Source: Bacillus timonensis (GTDB taxonomy: Bacteria > Bacillota > Bacilli > Bacillales > Bacillaceae_L). Taken from it: a stretch of DNA of 64,000 nt. Numbering within the stretch: position 1 is the stretch's first letter; the number at the start of each line of letters is the position of its first letter. A program made the position numbers and the translations under genes. Shown one piece after another: positions 50,725 through 58,970 of this stretch. The stretch is from the NCBI GenBank assembly GCA_020171895.1, contig JAIVAN010000005.1:124001-188000 (forward strand), in the 5' to 3' direction. The notes below the pieces were generated by a model, which was given only the letters and a program-made list of their open reading frames with translations, had not been told where the DNA came from and did not search any database.

Positions 50725-51996
50725 ATGGAAAAAATTTGTGTAATCGGTCTTGGATATATCGGGCTTCCGACATCAGTTATGTTTGCCAACCATGGTAAAA
50801 AAGTTCATGGCATGGATGTAAATATTAAGGCTGTTGAAAAAATTAAAAATAAACAACTTCATATTGAAGAAAATGGGTTAGAAGAAAGACTAGTCACTGC
50901 GATTGATAGTGGGAACTTAACAGTTTCAACTTCACCAGAGCAGGCTGATGTCTTTATTATTGCTGTTCCATCTCCAATTAATGCAGATCATACAGCTAAC
51001 TTAGATTACGTTCGTTCAGCAACAAAATCAATCGTTCCTTATTTACAAAAAGGAAATTTAGTTATATTAGAATCAACTGTTCCACCTAGAACAGTATTAG
51101 ATGTGATGATGCCTATTTTAGTGGAAAGTGGCTTAGAAATTGGCACAGAGCTACTAGTTTCTCATTCACCTGAACGCGTTATTCCAGGTCGTGTGTTTGA
51201 AGAGCTTGTAAATAATAGCCGTATTGTTGGCGGTATTAATGAAGAGTCATCTGAAAAAACTGCAGAATTATACCGCACGTTTGTAAAAGGTGAAATCATT
51301 AAAACTGATGCAACAACTGCTGAAATGGTAAAGGTAATGGAAAATACGTATCGTGACGTAAACATTGCGTTTGCAAACGAATTAGCACGTATTAGTGAAA
51401 ATGTTGGTGTAAATGTATGGGAAGCCATTCGTCTTGCTAACCATCACCCACGTGTAAATATTCACATGCCAGGACCTGGTGTTGGTGGTCATTGTATCGC
51501 TGTTGATCCTTGGTTCTTAGTTGAGCTAGATCAAAAGAATGCACAAATCATTCACTTAGCGAGAAAAACGAATGACTCTATGCCAGAATTCACAGCTTTA
51601 AAAGCAAAACGAGTTGTTGATGAACACCAAATCAACAATCCAAAAATTGCTGTACTTGGTTTAGCGTTTAAAGCAAATATTGACGATATGAGAGAAAGTC
51701 CTTCTGTTGAGGTTATTCATCATATTAAAGATTTAAACCTTGAGTATTCAGCATTTGATCCACATATTCATGAAGTGAATATTGCAAATCAAACGTTAAA
51801 TCTGGAAGAGGCGATTACACATGCTGATCTTCTATTAGTTTTAACAGATCATAACGAATTTAAAAACCTTGATCCACAAGAAGTGGCAAAGCATGTTCGT
51901 TCAAAAATCGTTGTCGATACGAAAAATTGCTTAAACCGTGAAGCATGGGAAGCTGCTGGATTTGAAGTAAGAGTTCTTGGAGATTCTAAAAATTAA
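50725..51996 (+). CDS. wecC: UDP-N-acetyl-D-mannosamine dehydrogenase (WecC-like)
   Basis: Oxidises UDP-ManNAc to UDP-ManNAcA, a sugar donor for uronic-acid wall polymers. Rossmann motif GLGYIGLPTS (8-17), ESTVPPRT, and the active-site segment GPGVGGHCIAVDPWF with catalytic Cys257. GGHCIAVDP rather than GGSCFPKD separates the WecC/WbpA group from the UDP-glucose dehydrogenase at 13725. FKANIDDMRESPS closes the C-terminal domain. The epimerase at 61860 can supply its substrate. The first gene of the polymer locus, with the TagA-like gene 23 nt downstream. Confidence 0.9.
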   Translation: MEKICVIGLGYIGLPTSVMFANHGKKVHGMDVNIKAVEKIKNKQLHIEENGLEERLVTAIDSGNLTVSTSPEQADVFIIAVPSPINADHTANLDYVRSATKSIVPYLQKGNLVILESTVPPRTVLDVMMPILVESGLEIGTELLVSHSPERVIPGRVFEELVNNSRIVGGINEESSEKTAELYRTFVKGEIIKTDATTAEMVKVMENTYRDVNIAFANELARISENVGVNVWEAIRLANHHPRVNIHMPGPGVGGHCIAVDPWFLVELDQKNAQIIHLARKTNDSMPEFTALKAKRVVDEHQINNPKIAVLGLAFKANIDDMRESPSVEVIHHIKDLNLEYSAFDPHIHEVNIANQTLNLEEAITHADLLLVLTDHNEFKNLDPQEVAKHVRSKIVVDTKNCLNREAWEAAGFEVRVLGDSKN

Positions 51997-52019
51997 GCCA
52001 TTGAAGAATGGGTGGTAGT

Positions 52020-52727
52020 ATGAAGGAAAATTTTCTTGGGGTAGATGTTTGTGGATATAACTATGAGCAGCTTTCTACTAAGTTAATAGAGGATATTGAA
52101 AATAAGAAAAAGTCGTTTTTAGTTGCGATTAATCCAGAGAAAATTATGAAAGCAAAGGAAGATCCTGCTTTACGTGAGCTTCTGAATAAGGCGGACTATC
52201 AAATTCCTGACGGTATCGGTGTAATCCTTGCTTCAAAGTTAAAAAAAGGTAGCATTCAAAGTCGTGTAACAGGGATTGATATGATGTTAAAAATTTGTGA
52301 AACAGCAGCAGCTCATGGAAAGAAAGTATTCTTATATGGTGCGAAGCCTGGAGTAGCAGATGCAGCGAAGGCTGTGCTTGAAAAACAATTTCCTGGTCTT
52401 AATATTGTAGGGACACTTGACGGTTATGAGAAAAATGATCAGGTTGTCATTGATACAATTAATCAGCATGAGCCTGAGATTCTCTTCGTAGCAAAGGGAA
52501 GTCCTGCACAAGAGAATTGGATTGTTGAACATATGGACATAGTAACACCTTACGTGTTCCAAGGTGTAGGTGGGTCTTATGATGTTATTTCTGGTAACTT
52601 AAAGCGTGCGCCAGAAATGTATCAAAAGCTAGGCTTAGAATGGTTTTATCGCTTAATGAAAGAGCCATGGCGTTGGAAACGACAACTGATTTTACCTAAA
52701 TTTTTAGTAGAAGTCATGAAAAAATAA
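52020..52727 (+). CDS. tagA: WecG/TagA/CpsF-family glycosyltransferase (GT26)
   Basis: Transfers ManNAc (TagA) or ManNAcA (WecG) to undecaprenyl-PP-GlcNAc, the committed step of the linkage or repeat unit. Family motifs: FLVAINPEKIMKA, the catalytic-Asp region YQIPDGIGVIL, TGIDMM, FLYGAKPGVA and the C-terminal APEMYQKLGLEWFYRL. The usual VALGSPKQE is VAKGSPAQE here. With a WecC homologue next door, ManNAcA transfer is at least as likely as ManNAc transfer. ATG 52020 is taken as start; an in-frame ATG four codons earlier has a weaker upstream sequence. Membrane-associated through its C-terminus, as in the family. Confidence 0.88.
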   Translation: MKENFLGVDVCGYNYEQLSTKLIEDIENKKKSFLVAINPEKIMKAKEDPALRELLNKADYQIPDGIGVILASKLKKGSIQSRVTGIDMMLKICETAAAHGKKVFLYGAKPGVADAAKAVLEKQFPGLNIVGTLDGYEKNDQVVIDTINQHEPEILFVAKGSPAQENWIVEHMDIVTPYVFQGVGGSYDVISGNLKRAPEMYQKLGLEWFYRLMKEPWRWKRQLILPKFLVEVMKK

Positions 52728-52730
52728 ACA

Positions 52731-52778
52731 TATTAGTCCTTTTCTCTGTTTTTTTCCAAAAATAGGGAGAGGGCTTTT
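52731..52778 (+). terminator. Probable terminator after the tagA-like gene
   Basis: AGTCCTTTTCTC pairs with GGGAGAGGGCT (several G-T pairs) around an A/T-rich loop, then five T. Confidence 0.6.
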
Positions 52779-52846
52779 TCCCTTTACAAAGGATTTTATT
52801 GTAAAATAAGATAGAGATAATTAATTAAAAAGGGTGGGCAAATACG

Positions 52847-53596
52847 TTGGCTGTTGTAGAGAGTATATTAAAATATTTAAGAACGAGTAAACTATATGAG
52901 GGTGCAAAGAATAATAAACTATTACGTACTTTCAAAACAAAGTACGATAAAGCTCAATATGCGAAAATGCAAGCAAGTGTACATATTAACGGACTAGAAA
53001 TGTTAGAAAAAGTAAAAGAAGGTTTTGCTGAAATTGGTGAAGACTTTTGGTTAGATTATGGCACTCTATTAGGTGCTGTTCGCGAGAAAGATTTCATTGG
53101 GCATGACAAAGACATAGATATTGGTGCATTTGATTTCGATGATGCGAAAAAGAAGCAGCTTGAAAAAGCTCTCGTTCGTAAAGGAATTCAAAAATATAAG
53201 CAATATGAAATGGATGGTAAGATAATAGAAGAAGCCTATCATTATAAAGGTGTACATTTTGATATATTTTACTATCAGAAAGGTGAAGGTAACCAAATTT
53301 GGTGCTATTTCTGTGAAATCGGTCCGAAAATGTCTTTTGAAAATTTCCCAGAGTACCAGCTTGCTAAAGGATACTTAACCCACAAGGTGACGTCACGCTT
53401 TGAAGGACTAATGCCTTACGAGTTCAAAGGGAAAACATTCAAAATCCCAACAAACTATCACGAATACCTTATCGACAATTACGGGGAAACCTATATGAAA
53501 CCAATCAAAAACTGGTCTTCAGGAAATTCCTCTAGTAACATCACACCTGTAGAACCCGAAAAAGCACAAAAAGTAACAGTTCGAGAATATATCTAG
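52847..53596 (+). CDS. licD: LicD-family phosphotransferase
   Basis: Probable phosphocholine transferase acting on a wall-polymer sugar from CDP-choline. The LicD signature WLDYGTLLGAVREKDFIGHD (68-87) is followed by an acidic cluster (D87, D89, D91) that binds the metal, then GVHFDIFYY and FKIPTNYHEYLIDNYGETYM, typical of the family C-terminus. The start is TTG with AAAGGGTGGG upstream. It sits between the tagA-like gene and a flippase, 30 kb from licABC; together they complete a pneumococcus-like phosphocholine route. Other LicD proteins move ribitol phosphate or phosphoethanolamine, so the donor is inferred from licABC and the choline-binding-type proteins in the same window. Confidence 0.88.
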   Translation: MAVVESILKYLRTSKLYEGAKNNKLLRTFKTKYDKAQYAKMQASVHINGLEMLEKVKEGFAEIGEDFWLDYGTLLGAVREKDFIGHDKDIDIGAFDFDDAKKKQLEKALVRKGIQKYKQYEMDGKIIEEAYHYKGVHFDIFYYQKGEGNQIWCYFCEIGPKMSFENFPEYQLAKGYLTHKVTSRFEGLMPYEFKGKTFKIPTNYHEYLIDNYGETYMKPIKNWSSGNSSSNITPVEPEKAQKVTVREYI

Positions 53597-53672
53597 AATG
53601 CTTTTTATCTTTTAGTGTTGTGTTGATGACGCATAAAAATGAAAATGAGGGATTGTTACCTTGTAATGATGC

Positions 53673-54000
53673 ATCTTCATGGTAGACTTCCCATGCAATG
53701 TGAGAATTGCACCAGGGTGAATGAAAATTTGCGCTTGAATTTGCGTTTATCGAATGTTGGCATTTAGTAACTAACGCGTGTTAACCGGAGTGGAAGAACC
53801 GAGACTCCTCGAAAATGCTAACGCATTTCCTTCGTGCGGTGAGGATTCAAGGAAGCTTATTCAAAGTCCTGCGGGAGATAGCGCTAGGCTTGAGACCCCA
53901 CAGGCAAAGCCGAGGAGGCTCAAGAAGCGCCCCTCGGAAAGCGAGAGTCCTGCAACGTAGATTAACAACCCAAGTAGAGATTCGTATTTTTAGGGTAGAC
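53673..54000 (+). repeat. Structured repeat element, copy F (with internal insert)
   Basis: Full copy in tandem with G. It carries the same kind of about 60-bp insert as copy A (about 53808-53868, GAAAATGCTAACGCATTTCC) at the same site. Core GTGTTAACC...GATTAACAA. Confidence 0.8.
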
Positions 54001-54259
54001 TACCATGCAATGTGAGAATTGCACCATGCTAAATGAAAATATGCGATTTTCTCTTGGATCTTAGAATGTTGGACATTAGTATTTTTTCCGTGTTAATCGG
54101 AGTGGAAGGACCGAGACTCCAGCAGGAGATGCGCTAGGCTTGAGACCCCACAGGCGTAAACGCCGAGGAGGCTCAAGAAGCGCCCTGCGGAAAGCGAGAG
54201 TCCTGCAACGCAGATTAACACCCCATGTTGAGGGTAAAGAATTGTATTTTCAGGGTAGC
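53984..54259 (+). repeat. Structured repeat element, copy G
   Basis: Full copy, nearly identical to E, including GGCG-taaa-CGCC and CAGG/CCTG. E and G bracket the wecC-tagA-licD block in direct orientation. Confidence 0.82.
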
Positions 54260-54308
54260 TAATCCAAAGCTCAATTGGGATAATGATAATATCCATATTT
54301 AAAACAAA

Positions 54309-54344
54309 ATCTTCACCTCTTATAAAGAAAGAGGTGAATTTTCT
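54309..54344 (+). terminator. Hairpin with T-run between repeat G and the first flippase
   Basis: TTCACCTCTT/AAAGAGGTGAA with a short loop and TTTTCTTG. It may end transcripts from upstream. Confidence 0.65.
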
Positions 54345-54383
54345 TGTATTACACTTACACTCTTAAAAGAGAAGGTTGCTATA

Positions 54384-55835
54384 ATGAATAAATCCTTGTT
54401 TAAAAATGCATTATACAAAATTACATTAAACTTCTTCAACCTAATGCTGCCCATTATTATCGGCCCATATGTTTACAGAACCCTTGGTGCCGAATCAATT
54501 GGTAGCGTAAAATATGCAGAAACAATCTTTAATTACTTCTTTATCTTCGCAACCTTCGGCGTATATCAATACGGTTTGCGTGAATTGAGTCGAGTTAAAA
54601 AAGATAAGGAACAAGCGGCAAAGCTATTTACAAGCTTGTTTACATTTAGCTTGTTGACGAATATCGTTGCCCTAGGTGCTTTCTTTGCTGCCTCATACTT
54701 AGGGTATGGAGACGCTAATATATTCCCTATCCTTATGGTGTTTTCCATCAACTTTATTCTCAATATTTTTTACGTAGAATGGGTAAACGAAGCGTTCGAG
54801 GATTATAACTTCATCACAATTAAAACCATTATTGTGAAGCTAATTTATGTAGCGTTACTTTTCACGTTTGTTCAAAGCTCAGATGATTACATTGCCTTCG
54901 TGTTTTTACTTGTGATTTCTACGTTATTAAATAATGTTATTAGCTTTATTTATGTTAAGCGCAAAGTGAAATTTGACTTTCGTAACATCTCAATTCGTCC
55001 ACACCTTAAGCCTTTGTTTTTAGTCGTTATTTTTTCAAACGGAAATATTTTATACTCACAGCTAGATCGCTTTATGGTTGGAGAATTTGTCAATGAGAAG
55101 GAGGTTTCGTACTATGTTATGTCTCAGCAAATCATGACCATTATTAATGCCCTAATGCTGAGTATCATTCAAGTAACGATTCCACGTTTATCTTATTTAA
55201 TTGGTAATGAGGATAATGACACATATATTGAACTTTTAAATAAGATTGCCAAGGTGTATTTCTCACTGTTGTTTCCTGCATCTATCGGTTTATTTGTCAT
55301 TTCCGACATTGGGGTGGTTGTATATGGTGGAAGTGAGTTTGCAGTAGCAGGATCGGTGCTAGCGGTTTTCTCCATCTATATGATCTCACTTGGAATTGAA
55401 TCAATACTCGCAAATCAAGTGATTTATATTAAGCAAAAAGAAAAAATGCTAGTTGCCTTTATCTTCATTTGTGGTTTTGTCAATTTGTTGTTGAACGGGC
55501 TATTTGTTTATCTTGGCATCTTCTCAGCAACGAATGCCATTTTAACAACAGCCATAGCAAACTTCCTACTAGTCGCTTTAGAATACATGTACATTCGTAA
55601 AGTATTAAAATTAGAATTTCACCTTTTTAAACTAACAAACGTAAAATACTTGTTTTATTCGTTATTATTCATTCCAACCTCATACGTCATTCGATTATTC
55701 GTATCTGAAACGTTCCTGCTTTTCTTTACACTCGTCATAGTAAACGGACTACTATACGTACTAATCCTATTAGTGACCAAGGATGAAGTATTAACAATGC
55801 TAACGAGTAAAATCAAAGGGAAACTAAGAAAATAA
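54384..55835 (+). CDS. Polysaccharide flippase (Wzx/MATE-like), first copy
   Basis: A 483-residue membrane protein with about 14 helices, of the oligosaccharide flippase family (N-terminal PIIIGPYVYRTLGAESIGSVKYA, central FSNGNILYSQLDRFMVG). It should move a lipid-linked unit across the membrane. Because LicD modifies the precursor in the cytoplasm in pneumococcus and the TacF flippase there selects choline-bearing chains, one of the two flippases here may have that role; the sequence alone cannot decide which. The upstream ribosome binding site is poor (AGAGAAGGTTGC). A strong terminator follows, so it forms its own unit. Confidence 0.85.
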   Translation: MNKSLFKNALYKITLNFFNLMLPIIIGPYVYRTLGAESIGSVKYAETIFNYFFIFATFGVYQYGLRELSRVKKDKEQAAKLFTSLFTFSLLTNIVALGAFFAASYLGYGDANIFPILMVFSINFILNIFYVEWVNEAFEDYNFITIKTIIVKLIYVALLFTFVQSSDDYIAFVFLLVISTLLNNVISFIYVKRKVKFDFRNISIRPHLKPLFLVVIFSNGNILYSQLDRFMVGEFVNEKEVSYYVMSQQIMTIINALMLSIIQVTIPRLSYLIGNEDNDTYIELLNKIAKVYFSLLFPASIGLFVISDIGVVVYGGSEFAVAGSVLAVFSIYMISLGIESILANQVIYIKQKEKMLVAFIFICGFVNLLLNGLFVYLGIFSATNAILTTAIANFLLVALEYMYIRKVLKLEFHLFKLTNVKYLFYSLLFIPTSYVIRLFVSETFLLFFTLVIVNGLLYVLILLVTKDEVLTMLTSKIKGKLRK

Positions 55836-55870
55836 GAAGAAGCTACCACACCTTGGTAGCTTCTTCTTTA
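55834..55870 (+). terminator. Terminator of the first flippase gene
   Basis: AAGAAGAAGCTACCA pairs with TGGTAGCTTCTTCTT, then T. Confidence 0.9.
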
Positions 55871-55885
55871 TGTTCTAATGGTTAA

Positions 55886-56058
55886 TAATATTTAGGGTAG
55901 ACTTCCATGCAATTTGAGAATTGTACCATGAAGGATGAAAATGTGAATTTGATTTTTGTGTTTATAGAATGTTGGCCATTAGGAATTATTGCTTGTTAAG
56001 CGAGGTTCCTGCAACGGAGGTTAACACCCCATATACAGTGTCGTATTTTCAGGGTAGC
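55886..56058 (+). repeat. Structured repeat element, copy H (core deleted)
   Basis: The left module is intact (TTTAGGGTAGACTTCCATGC), but the core is reduced: TTGTTAA joins directly to GCGAGGTTCCTGCAACGG, so about 120 bp are missing. Right edge CGTATTTTCAGGGTAG. Confidence 0.75.
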
Positions 56059-56300
56059 CACCTGTATAAAACACCCCGTTTTTTCCTAAAATAGACGTAT
56101 TTACAAAAGGTTTTAACCCTGTTATGATGAAGGATAAAATTATTAATATATTCAATTTTTGAATGAATTGTCATTTTTTACTAGATTATAAGCATAAACT
56201 GTACCAACATTATTGTAATCTTTACACAAAATACATACTGATGAAATAATCTTTCATTAAACTAATAGTGGTTATTCATAATAGGAAAAAGGGGACCAAC

Positions 56301-57755
56301 ATGTCCAAATTATCAAGAAATCTAATGTATGTGTTTATTCAGCAATTTATTCTAATAGGTTTACCGTTCTTAACAATTCCTTATATCTCACGTGTATTAG
56401 GACCAAAAGGAGTAGGGCTGTACAGCTATAGCTTCTCTATCATTACATTATTAGTTACTGTTTTCTTATTAGGATCAAATCTGTATGCAGCGAGAGAAAT
56501 TGCGAAGGTTAGTGGACAGCAGAAATCACTCTCTACTGCCTTCAGTGAAATTGTATATATTCGAATTGTGTTATTACTTCTCGCATCTATTACATATGCT
56601 GTGGCATGTATGACCATTTTTCGTGGGGAAATCGTTTTTTACCTGCAGGCATTACATTTATTAGGTGCCTTCTTTGACATTACTTGGTTTTATCAAGGGC
56701 TTGAGCAATTTAAGAAAGTAGTTTTACGAAATATTTTAGTGAAGCTACTAGGTTTTGGAAGTGTGTTTATTTTTGTTCATAAGCCAGAGGATATATGGGT
56801 ATATACAATGATCATGGGATTGTCTGTTGTACTTGGAAATCTACTATTATTTGTTCAGCTAGGTAAGTATGTATCATTCACATCAATATCGACCTTCACT
56901 AGCTTGAAGAAACATTCCGTTCAAATGCTGATTTTGTTTATTCCTAGTTTTTCAGCACTCATTTATTCGGTTTCAGATAAAACGATGCTTGGAATTCTTT
57001 CAACTGTTCAGCAGGTTGGCTTCTATGAACAATCTTATAAAATCGTTTTTATGATTACTTCACTTTTAAATGTATCAGGCATTGTGATGCTACCGAGAAC
57101 CTCTGCTTTAATTGCAGAAAAGCGAATGGATAAACTTTATGAGATACTACATCAGGGAATTAAGCTTACCTTAATGATTGTTGTACCACTGACGTTCGGC
57201 TTTCTGATGATCGCTAGTGATTTTGTCCGTTGGTTTTTAGGACCTTTATTTGAACCGAGTGTTCTCATATGTATGGTTATGGCACCTGTTATTATTTTTA
57301 AAGCATTAGGTGTTATTTTAGGCTCATGGTATTTAGTTCCGATGGAAAAAAACAAGGAATATACGATTCCCATTGTCGTTGGAGCAGTATTAAATATTAT
57401 CCTTAATTTAGCGTTGATTCCGTTTTATGGCACACTTGGTGCAGCAATCTCAACTGTTTTTACAGAAGGGATCATTCTAGCCTTTCAATTTTGGTTTCTA
57501 AGACATGTACTACAAGTGAAGGAGCTATTTAAAAGTATTTTCCTAAAATATGTTTCTACATCTCTTTTAATGATGGGATGTATTTATGGTCTTAGCTTAG
57601 TTGTTGACACATCGTTATTTTTGCAAATTGTGATAAAGGTCTTAGTAGGAGTCATAGTCTATTTAGGTATTCTATTCGTTCTAAAAGATCGACAATTGTT
57701 CATGATGAAATCGTTCATACAACCAAAATCAAGCGCAATCAAAGAGGGAAGATAA
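56301..57755 (+). CDS. Polysaccharide flippase (Wzx-like), second copy
   Basis: A 484-residue oligosaccharide flippase with about 14 helices. The N-terminus LTIPYISRVLGPKGVGLYSYSFSI is the classic Gram-positive capsule Wzx pattern, and the motif AAREIA...QQK follows. ATG 56301 has AAAAAGGGGA at correct spacing; eleven further codons upstream are in frame but unsupported. It is followed by a terminator, then by GT4 and O-antigen polymerase genes. It differs clearly from the first flippase, suggesting two export substrates or two stages (unmodified and phosphocholine-modified units), which is inference. Confidence 0.87.
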   Translation: MSKLSRNLMYVFIQQFILIGLPFLTIPYISRVLGPKGVGLYSYSFSIITLLVTVFLLGSNLYAAREIAKVSGQQKSLSTAFSEIVYIRIVLLLLASITYAVACMTIFRGEIVFYLQALHLLGAFFDITWFYQGLEQFKKVVLRNILVKLLGFGSVFIFVHKPEDIWVYTMIMGLSVVLGNLLLFVQLGKYVSFTSISTFTSLKKHSVQMLILFIPSFSALIYSVSDKTMLGILSTVQQVGFYEQSYKIVFMITSLLNVSGIVMLPRTSALIAEKRMDKLYEILHQGIKLTLMIVVPLTFGFLMIASDFVRWFLGPLFEPSVLICMVMAPVIIFKALGVILGSWYLVPMEKNKEYTIPIVVGAVLNIILNLALIPFYGTLGAAISTVFTEGIILAFQFWFLRHVLQVKELFKSIFLKYVSTSLLMMGCIYGLSLVVDTSLFLQIVIKVLVGVIVYLGILFVLKDRQLFMMKSFIQPKSSAIKEGR

Positions 57756-57776
57756 AACGACTTCCCTCTTTTCCTT
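57744..57776 (+). terminator. Terminator of the second flippase gene
   Basis: AGAGGGAAG/CTTCCCTCT, overlapping the stop codon, then TTTTCC. Confidence 0.75.
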
Positions 57777-57889
57777 ATGTAGTAAGGCTTGTATAATGAT
57801 AAGAGTGTTGATTTGTAGAAGCAGAAAAGATATGATGTTAAAAGGTTTGCTTTTGTTGCATATTGTCGAACAAAAGAATTAAGGGGAAT

Positions 57890-58948
57890 ATGACATTGAC
57901 GAAACTATTATATATGTTGAACTATCCAGGTAAGGGTGGGACAGAAAAATACGTACTCGATCTAATCTCGGCTGTGGGACCGAGCCAATGCGTTTTCGTC
58001 TATTCAGAGGAAGGTCCTGGCATAGAGCATTTTAAGCAATTAGGAATTCCTACGTATAAAGTGAACATGAAAGGTCCGTTTGATCTTGCTGCAGCGAAAG
58101 CATTGAAAGAGATTATTAAGAAGGAAAACGTGGATGTTGTTCATGCTCAATTCTTACGTGAAAACTATATTGCTTTGCTAGCTAGATTTTTAGGTGCCAA
58201 AGTCAAAGTTGTTTGGACTTATCATGTGGATGTGCCAATGAATGCTGTGATTCGTGCATTTAATCGTTTTTTCACAAGGGAAAATGAAGCCATCATTGCT
58301 GTCTCACAATTTATGAAAAAGCAGCTTACATCTAAAGGTGTATCTAATAAGAAGGTACAAGTTATTTATAATGGTATCGAGGATCAATTCCATTCGTCAC
58401 GGCCCCTTCAAGATCAAGCTGTCCTTGCGGTTATTGGTCGTTTGCGAGAGGAAAAGGGACATGCTTTTCTGTTAAAAAGCTTATATAAGCTTCAAGAGCT
58501 GCATCCTCATTTGCCATGGGTTTGTCATATTTATGGTGAGGGTCCTGCTTATGATGAATTAAAAGGACTAATAGAAGAGCTTCAGCTGCAAGGTCGAGTC
58601 GAGCTTAAAGGTTTTAGCTCAGATAAACAAACATTATATGGGGAATCAGACCTTATCATTATTCCGTCTCAAAATGAATCACTATCCTATGTAGCGATTG
58701 AGGCGCTTTCGTTTCAAAAAGGAGTCATTGCGACAAATGTTGGTGGGTTACCAGAAGTGATAAAGGATCGTGAAACAGGCTTGCTCGTTCAATATGGGGA
58801 TATTGAAAAAATGGCAGAAAGTATTCATGAACTTATCACGAATAGAGAAACCTATGAAAAACTATCAAAGAATGGCAGAGACTATTTTGTACAACAATTT
58901 AGTCTAGCTACTATGATTGAAAAAACAAAAAAGCTATACAGCTTTTGA
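57890..58948 (+). CDS. GT4-family glycosyltransferase, first copy
   Basis: A GT-B retaining glycosyltransferase (group 1). The N-terminal glycine-rich loop NYPGKGGTEKYVLDL, AVSQFMKKQLTSKGV, VIGRLREEKGH (nucleotide-sugar phosphate binding), YGEGPAYDEL and the C-terminal E-x7-E motif ESLSYVAIE are all present. It probably adds a sugar to the lipid-linked repeat unit. Start choice: ATG 57890 is only 3 nt after AAGGGG, while TTG 57896 has 9 nt; either is possible, and upstream codons are less likely. A TGTCGAA heptamer lies at 57864. The polymerase gene starts 22 nt after its stop. Confidence 0.87.
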   Translation: MTLTKLLYMLNYPGKGGTEKYVLDLISAVGPSQCVFVYSEEGPGIEHFKQLGIPTYKVNMKGPFDLAAAKALKEIIKKENVDVVHAQFLRENYIALLARFLGAKVKVVWTYHVDVPMNAVIRAFNRFFTRENEAIIAVSQFMKKQLTSKGVSNKKVQVIYNGIEDQFHSSRPLQDQAVLAVIGRLREEKGHAFLLKSLYKLQELHPHLPWVCHIYGEGPAYDELKGLIEELQLQGRVELKGFSSDKQTLYGESDLIIIPSQNESLSYVAIEALSFQKGVIATNVGGLPEVIKDRETGLLVQYGDIEKMAESIHELITNRETYEKLSKNGRDYFVQQFSLATMIEKTKKLYSF

Positions 58949-58970
58949 AAAAGATAAGAGGGAGAAAGCT

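Noticed and set aside
53673-54259. Tandem repeat pairs D-E and F-G as insertion sequences
   Set aside because: No transposase frame or terminal inverted repeats of IS type; they are copies of the non-coding structured element.
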